Shown piece after piece: positions 22,187 to 33,356 of a DNA stretch of 64,000 bases. Position 1 is the first letter of the stretch; every line of letters begins with the position of its first letter. The stretch spans positions 6,957,501-7,021,500 of the forward strand of contig CM037596.1 of NCBI GenBank assembly GCA_021018995.1. Reading direction: 5' to 3'. Under the pieces are notes generated by a model. It saw only the letters and a list, made by a program, of their open reading frames with translations, was not told where the DNA came from and made no database searches. Both the position numbers and the translations under genes were made by a program. The stretch is from Chloranthus sessilifolius. Its lineage: Eukaryota; Streptophyta; Magnoliopsida; Chloranthales; Chloranthaceae.

Positions 22187-22859
22187 AAATGTCGTGACTT
22201 TTTCCCGCCATCATTCTAATCATATATACTTTTTTCACTGAAAGCTAGATTTCATATCTTGAGTGTTTTATTTGGTCAGTTCAAACTCTGACTGTTGCTA
22301 GATTTAATGGCCCATTTTACCAGCATTTTGGATGAGATAGGATGGCTCAGCGCGCCGGCCTCCGTTGCTGAACCGATGCAATTTTCACTGGCATATTGTG
22401 TTTATATTGTTGTATCAACATTCATTTTAGGTTATTGCAACGAGGGGGACTATTACAGGGTTGTATGACTTGTCGCATGCTGATGCTCTACCCCAGGCAG
22501 GCGGATACCCCAGGCAAGCGGATGAAATACGAGGTCCTTTTTTCTGTTTCTAGGTGGACATAGAAGTGCCAGGTGAATTCTCTACTTAGCTACTATGGTT
22601 GGAAGATGGTCCTTGTTTCATTGGTATTTGGTGCACTCAGTCTTCACATTCTCTATGTTGTACGCCATGGCACGCCTCATTGACGAAGTGACCAAGTGGC
22701 CAGCCCGCCACCACCACCACCACCACCACCACCACCACCACCACCACCATCATAGTGTCTTTGTCTCAAAAAATATGCTTTGGAAGATAGGGCCCTTACG
22801 AAAGTGGAGGACAATTAAAACAGCGACCCGGATGAGTTGGAGCATCACCTTACCTTCTT
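22187..22859. other. Intergenic DNA with (CCA)14
   Basis: No gene was recognised. A CCA trinucleotide run occupies 22708-22749 (14 units) and would encode poly-His in one frame, but no gene context supports translation. Confidence 0.7.
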
Positions 22860-23063
22860 TCGAGAACTAGTTTTTATAGAAAGAGCGTAAGTCTCTCACA
22901 GGCATGAGCAATATGTCGTCTTGCTTCAAGGCAGGCCTTCTAACCCACACCCCTCTATATTCGAGAACTAGTTGCTTTATAGCAAGAGCTTAAGTCTCTC
23001 ACTGGCCTGAGCAATATGGCATCTAGCTTCAAGGCTGGCCTTCTAATTCACACCCCTCTATAG
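22860..23063 (+). repeat. Tandem repeat, ~101 bp x 2
   Basis: Two adjacent copies, 22860-22960 and 22961-23063, start TCGAGAACTAGTT and end ACACCCCTCTATA. They are moderately diverged. No coding function. Confidence 0.85.
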
Positions 23064-24318
23064 AGGAGCGCTCCAACAACTCGGCTCCCATGTCAGGTCG
23101 GCCTTTGGACCCTCCCATGCGATCTCACGCAACCTCCCCGAGTGCACTCCTCGGCATGGTATCAAATATTGGCTGATACCGATATATATGTGTCGATATG
23201 TATAGGGTATCTCTCAGCTATTTAGTTGTCTTTTCTTGCTTGTGAATGTGACTGCTGCCATGAGTGACTGCTGTAAGTTTAATTTTAATGCTCGATTGCT
23301 GACATGAGTTGACTGCTTTACTATTTTTAATGGAAGCAACAACAGGCGTTGAAAGAAGGAAGAGAACTCTAGTCACACCCACCCGTCAAGTGAATGCGCC
23401 CATATCTCAAATCCCTTTGAAAACTGTTGATTGCATAGGATCAAATGATGTAGGTTGTATATTACCTAAATATTTCACAAAATGGATATTGGGATCATGA
23501 ATCACTTATCATACGGTCAGTATTTAAGTACATGTGTCACAGATTCCTAAAAAATGACCTTTGAATCATAATGGCATATATCATGCTCAAACGTGATTTT
23601 TAGGCTATGTTTTGGGATCTGTAATTCGTGAAACCAAGAACCTATCGTTTGATAGGTGCACTATGATCCTAAGATCTATTATGTGGAAGATATGAGTAAA
23701 ACGTGACCTCCATCATCTAATTCTATGTAATTAATAATCAACAGCTTTAATGGATCTAGGATGTTGGCTCATTTAGTAAATAGGTGGGTGCTAATATAGT
23801 TACCCATCCTTTTTCAAAATTTCCTAATTCTCGGCAGATGATGGCATGACATGTCCCTTTAGTTGAGTTGATTATAACTACAGCTATTGTTTTTTTTTTT
23901 TTTTTTTTTTTTTCTTTTAAATAATTTTTGACATTTAAAATATACTAGTAAATATAAACGCTGCCACTTCAGTCTAATAGAACTGCAACATATATATATA
24001 TATAGTTTTTGACTTTTAAAATATACTAGTAAAAATAAACTGCAGACCATATGCATGAGATACGGTGCTCCGTGGAAGGAGTCAAGGAGCTGCTCCTTTC
24101 GTTGCTTTAGTTTATTTCGAGATGTGTGCTACATGGAATTGAAATCTGATCTGATGGGAGATCCATGATTTAAAGATAGTGTTTCGAAGATTAGGAAGAA
24201 TAACGATGTTCACTTGTTTGATTAAAAGCAGCCAATGATTTATTATGCATGTGAAACCCGAGTTGAGGAGGAACCATGGGATGAAAGTAAAGGTAAAGCC
24301 AAAAATCTTTGCTTCTCT
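23064..24318. other. Intergenic DNA, nothing recognised; poly(T) at 23890-23913
   Basis: Fragments such as GGTATCAAATATTGGCTGATACCGATA (about 23158-23184) recall the inverted-repeat element in ATPB intron 5. A T run occupies 23890-23913. Two TTTAAAATATACTAGTAAA strings lie about 80 bp apart (near 23935 and 24016). No gene is visible. Confidence 0.55.
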
Positions 24319-26715
24319 AGGACCCCTGATTTTATAGGGGTCAAATATCAGACCATATATTAAATTCAACTGGATTTAAGTGAGTGATCATCTATGAAAT
24401 TCAAGTGTAAATAAAAATCAGGATAATTTGAATCGTCTCAGGATAATTTGAATCGTCTCATCTATGCACTTTAATATGGATATAAAGTAGGTTACACGAC
24501 TAATTTTTAATTCTTTCTAAATTAAAACAATGAGATATGAGAAACATTTGCAAATACTTTTCAAGAGAAGCGGTCTTTTTGGCCGCATGGCTCAGCCAAT
24601 GAGCAATCAATCATACTGAGAGCCATTTTGGGCCAAAAAATCAGAACAACTGAGGATATGGAGCAACTCATCGAGGAATCCCAAAACCCAAAAATTTCTC
24701 TTAATGTCTTCGGATATGGGTTATTATAGACAAATTTTTTAAGGCTTGATATTATGGTTCTTTGATCAGATGGTTCCAATTCCATCATATGCGTGATTGT
24801 GGGATTGAGTCTCGTAGAAGTCATGGCCAATGGTGGTCCACTTGAGAACCTAATGCTAACTCATTTATAATAGGATTGGAATATTGTTTAGGATAGCCCG
24901 GATGCCCAGGTTATCAGAAAATAAAATAAAATAAAATTATTTAGGATAGCTCTAATGGCTCTCACTTAGTTGATTAGAAACGTGTTAATATTAACTATTT
25001 ATTTTTTTATTTTGAAGAATTAAATAATTTATTATTTTTAATGTTGCCTTGCAATGTGCAGGAATTTCACTATTGCTTGCTCAACTATCATTCTTATTAG
25101 TTGTTACAAATATATATATATATTTTTGACTAGACATTTAAATTTGGGCGACTTTTTAAAAATATCAACCTTAAATGATATATTTATTTGTACAATATTA
25201 AGAAAGTATAATACTTGATTTTAAAGTGCATAATAATTTATTTCTTTTTCAATTTTTGACAATAGAGTTTAGGCTTATTTAATATAAAATTTTCTTACAT
25301 TTAATTTGTTAATTTGTTTATTATTATCATACAATTTCTGTATCCAATATCGTTGATGAATTATAAGATGCAATCAAATTAAATTGAGGCACGTTTGATG
25401 GGTGCTTCTGTACCCATACTTTTTATCTTGCTAGTACCAAACAATAGAAGAGTACATAGGACATGGTTTGATGGGTGCTTCTGATTTCTCAGAGCAATCT
25501 CTATGTAAAGTATGGGTACAAATAACCGAATCCAATTTTTAAGGTTTTTCTTCCTCTGTTCTTATTTATCTCTTTTTTAAAATTTTAATGGCTGATATTA
25601 AAGTTCATCAATCATATGATTTAAATCTCTCTAAAACAATATATTTTGGGCCTGATGCACTTCAACTAGTGATCTATCACACTGTTCGGATCACCAACAT
25701 TTTAAACCGCTGATGGTGCAAGATCGTTTAAACACCAAAAGGGATTTTAGCGTTTCAATGATGGTGAGAAGATTTTGTCCGTTAAACTTATTCAACCGGT
25801 CAAAATGTTTACTTCTCTTACACCCCGATTTATAGAGGTCAAACATCAGACCATATATTAAATTCAACTGAATTTAAGTGAGTGATCATCTATGAAATTC
25901 AAGTGTACATAAAAATCAGGATAATTTGAACCGTCTGATCTATGCAGTTCAATATGGATATACAGTAGGTGTAATAGCCCTGAAATTTTGAACAAGAATT
26001 CGACTGCTTCAATATGCATGCGTGGCATGAAAATCGAGATAAAATTTAAAAATTAAAAATTAATATTATTAGAAATAATATTAATCCGTATGTATGATAA
26101 GTCATGTGTGACTTCTTGCTTAAATTCGAGACTTGTAGGACATTGATGTGGCGTAGTACGCCATAGAAGATGTGTAGGCGCTTCACACTGGAGCCAAGCT
26201 TAGAGAGGAAACTGAAATATCAAGGATATTTCAATTCCTTAGCTTATATGAGAAGGAAGAGGTTTGGATTGGATACCTTTCTTCTTCTTTCTCTTGCTTC
26301 TTGAAAAATTTGTAGCTAGGTTGTGCTTTGAGAGGTTTTTTTTTTTTTTTTGAGAAAACGGGGTTAGTGATACCCGAGGTCGTGCGTTGTCGGAAATAGA
26401 GGGTGGAGAGATCAAATAAACGCTCCACGTTTAGTCTGAGTATGTGTGCGATTTCTGCGTGTTGAAGCGGAACTGATCGTCTGCATGTTCGAGTCATAAC
26501 GGCGATAAAATTTGAGGGACAGATCCGAAACCCTCTTCCAGATCGCTTCGCCGAGAGCTGAAAAATGGCTTCTAATAGGTACGCTTTTAAATTAAAAGTG
26601 TGGAGGTTAAAGCCTCATAAATGGGAAAAATTGATGTATGTGAATGGTTGATGGAAACCATTAAAAGTATGAGATCAAATTGCTGACTGCCATTAATAAC
26701 AGAGAACTGTAATTA

Positions 26716-27345
26716 TTGATCGATCAATACTGAAGATTGATCGATCAATACTGGGGTGATCGATCAATGAGATGCATTGATCGATCAATTTGTATAAGCA
26801 TTAAGTGGGAACAATAGAGACATCTTTCTGGAATTTCAGTGTCCGATGGCATTGATCGATCAATTTGTATAAGCATTAAGTGGGAACAATAGAGACATCT
26901 TTCTGAAAGTTCAGTGTCCGATGGGCATTGATCGATCACAATGAGGTGATCGATCAATGGCAAAGATTGATCGATCAATAAAGATATTGATCGATCAGTG
27001 GAAAAGATTGATCGATCAATAAGGGCATTGATCGATCAATCTATATAAAGTTAGTATGAGAACAGGAAGAGGAAAATTTAAAATTTAGGCTTGTGATCGA
27101 TCAATGAGATGTATTAATCGATCAACTAAGCTGGTGATCGATCAATTTTTCTCTGTCAAATGTAAAGAATAAGGGGCTATTGATCGATCAATTGAAGCAT
27201 TGATCGATCAATGAGATGGATTGATTGATCGATCAATCAAGGTTGTTGATCAATCAATCAACCTTTGTCACCTATGAGTTATGTGAAGGGTTGATCGATC
27301 AATGAGATGGATTGATCGATCAATCAAGGCTGTTGATCGATCAAT
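26716..27345. repeat. Palindromic array, TTGATCGATCAA, about 20 copies
   Basis: I count about 19 exact GATCGATC cores plus two variants in roughly 630 bases, most in the full palindrome TTGATCGATCAA or ATTGATCGATCAAT. Spacers of 5-60 bases are otherwise unrelated. Part of the array (26775-26925) has been locally duplicated as a 75-bp unit. It lies in the solo LTR 25970-28678, about 140 bases downstream of the donor-like site. Confidence 0.95.
26775..26925 (+). repeat. 75-bp tandem duplication within the palindromic array
   Basis: The units 26775-26849 and 26850-26925 each start CATTGATCGATCAATTTG and contain AAGTGGGAACAATAGAGAC. A third copy of the start begins at 26926. This shows how the array may grow. 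Confidence 0.9.
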
Positions 27346-28161
27346 TGCTCCTGTTTTTAGCCTGTTTTGATTTGGTAAATTAAACGCTACTGGACACCGC
27401 ACCAGTTGATGTTCTGACATCCCTGACACCTAGTGTACTATATTTATGGTCTAAGATCAGACCATGACGCTCTGAAAAACTTTAGATTTGCTTAGAAAGA
27501 GGTCTGATCTAAAGTAGGGAAAATTCAACCTAAAATATATTTGACTATAATTTCATGATCCTTTCATATCTGCATCCTGATTTCTATTTTTAAAAAGCAT
27601 GTTTGCATATCAGTAATCTCTGTTATCTCCGACTCCTACTTTCTGATTTCTGTATTCTGAAACCTGTCCCTGATTTCTGATATCTGACTCTTGAGGTCAT
27701 ATGTGTGTATGTGATTTGAGGATTTAACTAGATGATCCCCACCGACTCGGCGGTATATCCGTGCCCTGACACAATCGTGCATTTGCTTTATAAATTTCTC
27801 GGCACAATTGCACTCCATAGATGAGACATTGTTTTAGTCTGAAATAGTTCATGTGAACGACGATTGGTTGAGATTTTCTATTGGCATATTCCTAATTACT
27901 CTGTGCTATATAATCACGGGAGTTTCTTAAGTTAGAAATATTCACAATTTAAGTAACCAAAGATATATTTATGTATAACATCTATTCTTGTTTGAAAACT
28001 CAGTACATGCCATATGATTGATCATGCCTGCATATTCTGATTTGATTTCCTGCTTTGAGATACTACCTGCATATCATGTCTTACATTTTCAGTACAATTT
28101 TAGTTGGGATTCTTCTACTGAGCTTAGATGTAGCTCACCCTGTTTTCTATAATAATTATAG

Positions 28162-28274
28162 GTTATGAGGCTAGAGCTCCCGGCGCTGAGAGCGATCCTG
28201 ATTACCAGCCTGATCCAGAGGCTGAGGCTGAGGACGAGGAGACTAACGTCCAGGCAGACGATTTTTATCCATAG
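28162..28274 (+). other. Acidic reading frame inside the solo LTR at 25970
   Basis: After an acceptor-like TTATAG, the frame reads YEARAPGAESDPDYQPDPEA and continues, rich in E and D, to ADDFYP and TAG (28272-28274). The D-Y-x-P core and the acidic residues plus F-F/F-Y before the stop recur in three other LTRs of this window. No in-frame ATG was found, so how or whether it is translated is unknown. Confidence 0.55.
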
Positions 28275-28398
28275 TCTGGGTACTTGAGTCTTTTATTTTA
28301 AGATTTTTGTATGATACTCTGGAATATTGTGTGCCTGGTGGCCACCGTCTGTATTATTATTTTAGATGTTGTTTATGGTGTTATTATACATTCTGTAA

Positions 28399-28452
28399 GA
28401 ACCACTATCGGAACAATTATTTTGGGTGATGGATGTCCATCACCAGTGGTTC
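28399..28452 (+). other. Two-part hairpin in the LTR
   Basis: The outer stem is GAACCACT (28399-28406) with AGTGGTTC (28445-28452). The inner stem is GGTGATGGA (28425-28433) with TCCATCACC (28436-28444), loop TG. The two right-hand arms are adjacent. Weaker versions of the outer stem occur at matching positions in the LTRs at 39397, 49865 and 52578, about 130 bases after the acidic frame. Confidence 0.7.
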
Positions 28453-29870
28453 TTCTTGATTCCTTTTTAGGGAATGTATATTCTTTTATCCTTATATAGA
28501 TGTTTTATTATTGCTTCTTTATTTAAAGCCATGTATGATGACTCGATCTGTCACTACGGGACAGTGCCTGCTTTGATTTCCGCTAGATGAGTAGACACTT
28601 CATGATTTGTCCTAGGGATCATCCAGAGCATGATCCTGATGACACGGATTTTCGGGCATGAAATTTCAAGCTGTCACAGTAGGTTGCCCGACTAATTTTT
28701 TATTTGTTTCTAAATTGAAACAATGAGATATAAGAAGCATTTGCAGATATTTTCCTAGAGAAGCAGTCTTTTAGTCCACATGGCACATCTAATGAGCAAT
28801 CAATCATATTGAGAGCAATTTTGGGCTAAAAAATCTTACTAACTGAAGATTTAGAACAAGTCATCGAGGAATCCCAAACTCCAAAAATTCCTCTTAGGGC
28901 CCTCAGATATGGGCTATTATAGACAAATTTTTTAAGGCTTAATATTATGGTGCTTTGATCGGATGGCTCCAATTCCATCATATGCGTGATTGTGGGATTG
29001 AGTCTCCTAGAAGTCATGGCCAATGGTGGCTCACTTGGGAACCTAATGCTAACTCATTTATAATAGGATTGCAATAGTGTTTAGGATAGCTCTAGTGGCT
29101 CTCACTTTGATTATAAAAGTGTTAATATTAATTATTTATTTTTTTATTTTGAAGAATTAAATAATTTATTATTTTTAATGTTGCGTTGCAACATGCAGGA
29201 ACTTCCATATTGCTTGCTCAACTATCATTCTTATAAGTTGTTACAAATATATATTTTTTAAATTAGACATTTAAATTTGGGCGACTTTTTAAAATATCAA
29301 CCATAAATGATATATATATTTGTACAATATTAAGAAAGTATAACACTTGATTATAAAGTGCATAATAATTTATTTCTTTTTCAATTTTTGACGATAGAGT
29401 TTAAATTTATTCAATATAAAATGTTCTTACAGTTAATTTGTTTATTTTTATCATACAATTTTGTTATCCAATATCGTTGATGAATTATAAGATGCAATCG
29501 AATTAAATTGAGGCACGTTACTTTTTTTCTTGCTAGTACCAAACAATAGAAGAGTACGTAGGACATGGTTTGATGGGTGCTTCTGATTTCTCACAGCAAT
29601 CTTTATGTAAAGTATGGGTACAAATAACTGAATCCATTTTTATGGTTTTCGTTCCTCTGTTCTTATTTATCTCTATTTTGTCAATTTTAATTGCTGATAT
29701 TAAAATTTATCAATCAGATGATTTAAATCTCTCTAAAATAATATATTTTGGGCCTGATGCACTTCAACCTGTGATCTATCACACAGTTTGAATCACCTAC
29801 ATTTTAAATCGCTGATGGTGCAATGATGGCGAGGAGATTCGGTCCCTTAAACTTATTCAACCGGTCAAAG

Positions 29871-31590
29871 TGTAGCTAGCTGCTATATAATCTCCACTAG
29901 TTTTTACCACCGTAGAAACTAATGGAGATGATACCCTTGATATATTACTCTTGCATTATATGCATAACAAGTCAACTTTTGAAAAGAAAGACTTTGACCC
30001 GTCGGTAGTCAAAGTCTAGCTGCCATATTTTTCTACCCGCTATATTAGAAACGAGTGAAGACACGAGTCACAAAGTCGACAAAATTAAGTTGAACCTTTA
30101 ACAACATATATCTCGATGGCTTAGTCTCTATAAGACAAATAGCTTCTTAATAGAAGTGATATAATATATCTCCACGTTTAGTCCTTCTTTCTATTATTCC
30201 TACCTTGATAAAGAATTTCCAATGAATATGTAGTCACCAAGTCCGGGTTCAGTTCAATAATCCGGCAAGGTTAAAATACAAAAATATCTAAAAAATTCAG
30301 GAAAAATTTTAGAGAAAAAATCAGAATAAAAAATAAAAAACTGATTAATAATATAATTTTTTTCTAAAAAACATTAAAAATTACGATTTCTTTAAATTTG
30401 TTTTGAAGGTTGCAACCGAAGATTCTTACGGTGCCTCTAATGGTTCCACCGCTCACATGTTGGCTGCCTTAAATCAAATAGTAGTGATATTTTTTGTCCT
30501 AATATTTTATACATTAGATCTTAAGATCATATTGAAAGTATCATACGGTCAAATATTTATTACAAGTGGCACACATCCTCAATTGACCGTGATCATGGCT
30601 ACTGTGGTGTAAAGTGATCATGGATGTGTGTCACATGGAATCAACATTTGACTATCTCATATGTGTGCAATAATCTCAATAACTAATGTATGGAAGGTTA
30701 GAATGAATCTACCTCTAATATCTAATTGGCATTTAAAAGGTGTGAGCGATGGAATCATAAGTTGCGCTGCAAGAATCTTTGATTGTAAAAATTGCTATAC
30801 GTTTTTGAATTATTCGTGAGTTATTTAAAAATTTCATAAATTTTAAAAAATACAGAATTTCATAATTGAATAATTCATTATTAATTCGTAGAAGCTTAAG
30901 TTTGTGAATTATTTGCTAATTTTTCCAAAATTAAAGCTGGTGCACAAGATCTATCTCACTCCACCAAACCAATCAAACTCAAGCGTCTTCAGATAACATA
31001 GCACACATGACGAACTCGTGCCATGCATCCTAAAAGAGAGAAGACTCGATGGTCAAAGTCTTGCTGCCATATTTTTCTATGGGCACAACTCTCCTTATTA
31101 TCATTTACACACCAAAATTTTGTTTAAATAATAATTTCAGCAACAATGGTTTAAGATGCGGATTACCTGTACCGTCAAAGTGATTGATCATAGATTGACA
31201 TGCAACATGCCAAAAAATAGAGTTCTACTCAGATTTAAACCATCGGGTCTGTGGAATTTAATATCAAGGGTTGTTTTTAATTTGAATGGATCCACTTAAA
31301 GGCATGTTTCTTTGGGGCTAATACATGTTCCAAGGATAGATTGCCACTTGGACATTTTAGATTGATCAGTGATGTTTGCGACATGACATTAAGAAAATCA
31401 CACTTCAATGTGGTGAGGTTAAAATTCTAACTTTAAGATCATTTAAATATTATTCCGGTGTTTAAATGTGGGTCAGGAGTCATTAACGTTGTCCATAAGC
31501 CGTGCCGTGTGGGGCGACTTATTGGAAATTCATTTTTTTAAGGCTAGTTTTTCTTAATTTTTTCATCTAAGCTAGCGGCACTCCATCCTC
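29871..31590. other. Intergenic DNA upstream of the RLP locus
   Basis: AT-rich sequence. The word GTCAAAGTCT(A/T)GCTGCCATATTTTTCTA occurs twice (near 30010 and 31050), indicating small repeats. No gene was recognised. Confidence 0.55.
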
Positions 31591-31599
31591 TATTTATAT
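31591..31599 (+). promoter_or_regulatory. Candidate TATA box of the RLP gene
   Basis: TATTTATAT lies 82 bases before the first ATG of the RLP frame (31673), preceded by a short pyrimidine-rich stretch. The position is reasonable for a plant core promoter, but it is unproven. Confidence 0.4.
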
Positions 31600-32332
31600 G
31601 TATGTAGCCATTGAAGTCTATGTCTGAGAGAAGTCCTTAAAGTTCTTATTGGCTGAGTGTTGCATAACCAATATGGGCAGCAGATATTTTCAAGCTCTGC
31701 TATTGCTTGGGTTTCTTTACTTAGAAATCACCCTTCTTCTTCTTCTTCTATTTGTAGGTTTCTCCAATGGAGATGTTGTTTGCATGGAAAGAGAGAGAAG
31801 AGCCCTTGTCAACTTCAAACGAGGTTTGACTGACCCAGCTAACCGTTTGTCTTCATGGGTGGAAGGTAATGATGAAGAAGAAGATTGCTGCAAATGGAGT
31901 GGAGTTGGGTGCAACAATCGAACCGGGCACGTCGTCAAGCTTGACCTCCCAAATCTTCATCAAATTGATCTTAGCCATGGTCGGGGTCTGTTTTTCAGTC
32001 CAAATTTTAGCTGGTCGTTGGGAGGTGAGATAAATCCTTGTTTGTTGGAGTTGAAACAGTTGAATTACTTGGACTTAAGTCTGAACAATTTCTCACAAAT
32101 CCATATCCCAAAATTCATTGGTTCCTTCCAAAGATTGAGGTATCTAAACGTCTCTAATTCGGGTTTCCAAGGAAAGATTCCTCATCAGCTTGGAAATCTC
32201 TCCAACTTGCATTATTTGGATCTCCGTCAGGACCAATATTTCCCGTGGCCATTTGGGGATAAGTTGAATGTTGACAACATTCAATGGGTGTCTCATCTCT
32301 CTTCTTTGCAATACCTTGACTTGAGTTATATA

Positions 32333-32968
32333 GACCTTTCAAAGGCATCTGCTGATTGGCTACAGGTAGTCAACATGCTTCCCTCCTTACGAGAGTTACG
32401 CTTAAGCGATTGTTCTCTTGGAAATGTCCCTGCATCCGTTTCTTACCTTAATTTCACATCTCTTGTTTTCCTCGATCTCGCTTATAATGGTTTCGACTCT
32501 ACAATTCCTGATTGGATTTTTAATCTCAGCAGCCTTGTCCATCTTGATCTCAGGTCCTATACTCCACTCGTCAATCCCAATCCCGATCTCCGGATTTCTC
32601 GTGCTTTTGAGAAGATGACTTCTCTTGCTTTCCTTGACATGAGCGGCATAGACCTTCCAAAGGCAACTGTTGATTGGATACAATTAGTGAGCATTCTCCC
32701 CTCCTTACGAGAGTTACGCTTACGCAGTTGTTCTCTTGGTAATGATGTCCATGCATCCGTTTCTTATCTTAATTTTACATCTCTTGTTTTCCTCGATCTC
32801 TCTGGAAATGATTTCGACTCTACAATTCCTGGCTGGATATTCAATCTCAGCAGCAGTCTCGTCCATCTTGATCTCAGTCATAATATGTTAACTGGTCCAA
32901 TTTCTCTCGCTTTTGAGAAGATGACTTCTCTTGCTTTCCTTGATCTCTGATAATTATTTCAACTCTAC
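32333..32968 (+). repeat. 318-bp duplication within the RLP LRR region
   Basis: GACCTTTCAAAGGCA at 32333 and GACCTTCCAAAGGCA at 32651 begin two copies of a 106-codon block. Each block contains CTCCTTACGAGAGTTACGCTTA. Copies are diverged but in frame. This is the older of two expansion events in the gene. Confidence 0.8.
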
Positions 32969-33356
32969 AATTCCTGGCTGGATATTCAATCTCAGCAGCA
33001 GTCTCGTCCATCTTGATCTCAGAGATAATATGTTCACTGGTCCGATTTCTCTCGATTTTGAGAAGATGACTTCTTGTCTTCCTCGATCTCTCTGGAAATG
33101 ATTTCAACTCTACAATTCCTGGCTGGATATTCAATCTCAGCAGCAGTCTCATCTTGATCTCAGAGATAATATGTTCACTGGTCCGATTTCTCTCGATTTT
33201 GAGAAGATGACTTCTCTTGTCTTCCTCGATCTCTCTGGAAATGATTTCAACTCTACAATTCCTGGCTGGATATTCAATCTCAGCAGCAGTCTCGTCCATC
33301 TTGATCTCAGTGATAATATGTTCACCGCTCCAATTTCTCTCGATTTTGAGAAGATG
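32777..33356 (+). repeat. 147-bp LRR-pair unit x 4, with frameshifts
   Basis: Units are 32777-32923 (147 bp), 32924-33068 (145), 33069-33209 (141) and 33210-33356 (147). Each unit encodes two LRRs and starts ACTTCTCTTG or a variant. Unit 2 lacks 2 nt, unit 3 lacks 2 and 4 nt. The sum of 8 nt exactly explains the change from the first to the second open frame. The units are otherwise nearly identical, so the expansion is young. Confidence 0.9.

Larger units (their letters stand above)
25970..28678 (+). mobile_element. Solo LTR, Ty3-type, 2.7 kb, TSD GTAGG
   Basis: The LTR starts TGTAATAGCCCTGAAATTTT and ends AAATTTCAAGCTGTCACA. Perfect 5-bp duplications GTAGG flank it (25965-25969 and 28679-28683). 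Its two ends are imperfect inverted copies of each other over about 20 bases. No PBS, gag or pol is present, so it is a solo LTR. Inside, in order: a donor-like AATAG|GTACGC (26578), a large TTGATCGATCAA array, GATGTAGCTCACCC (28132-28145), an acceptor-like TTATAG followed by an acidic frame (28162-28274), and a strong hairpin (28399-28452). The plus orientation is inferred from these. Confidence 0.92.
24319..29870. repeat. Tandem duplication of ~1.4 kb, second copy split by a solo LTR
   Basis: Copy 1 is about 24319-25805. Copy 2 is about 25818-29870 with the solo LTR 25970-28678 inside it. Shared landmarks in order are CAGACCATATATTAAATTC, GATAATTTGAA, GCATATGATGGAATTGGAGC (in reverse), AACCTAATGCTAACTC, ACTATCATTCTTAT, GGCACGTT, CCAAACAATAGAAGAGTAC and CTTATTCAACCGGTCAAA. 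No coding content was recognised; the open frames in the copies mirror each other but carry no domain. The duplication predates the LTR insertion, because only one copy carries it. Confidence 0.85.

Noticed and set aside
22595..22870. Poly-His protein
   Set aside because: The His run is a CCA microsatellite; no flanking domain, promoter or conservation evidence.
26716..27345. CRISPR-like array of regular repeats
   Set aside because: Spacing is irregular, the repeated unit is a 12-base palindrome, the DNA is a plant LTR, and no cas genes exist.
31649..31672. N-terminal extension of the RLP (eight codons before the ATG)
   Set aside because: The frame is open to 31649 but the codon there is TTG; the first ATG at 31673 directly precedes the signal peptide.
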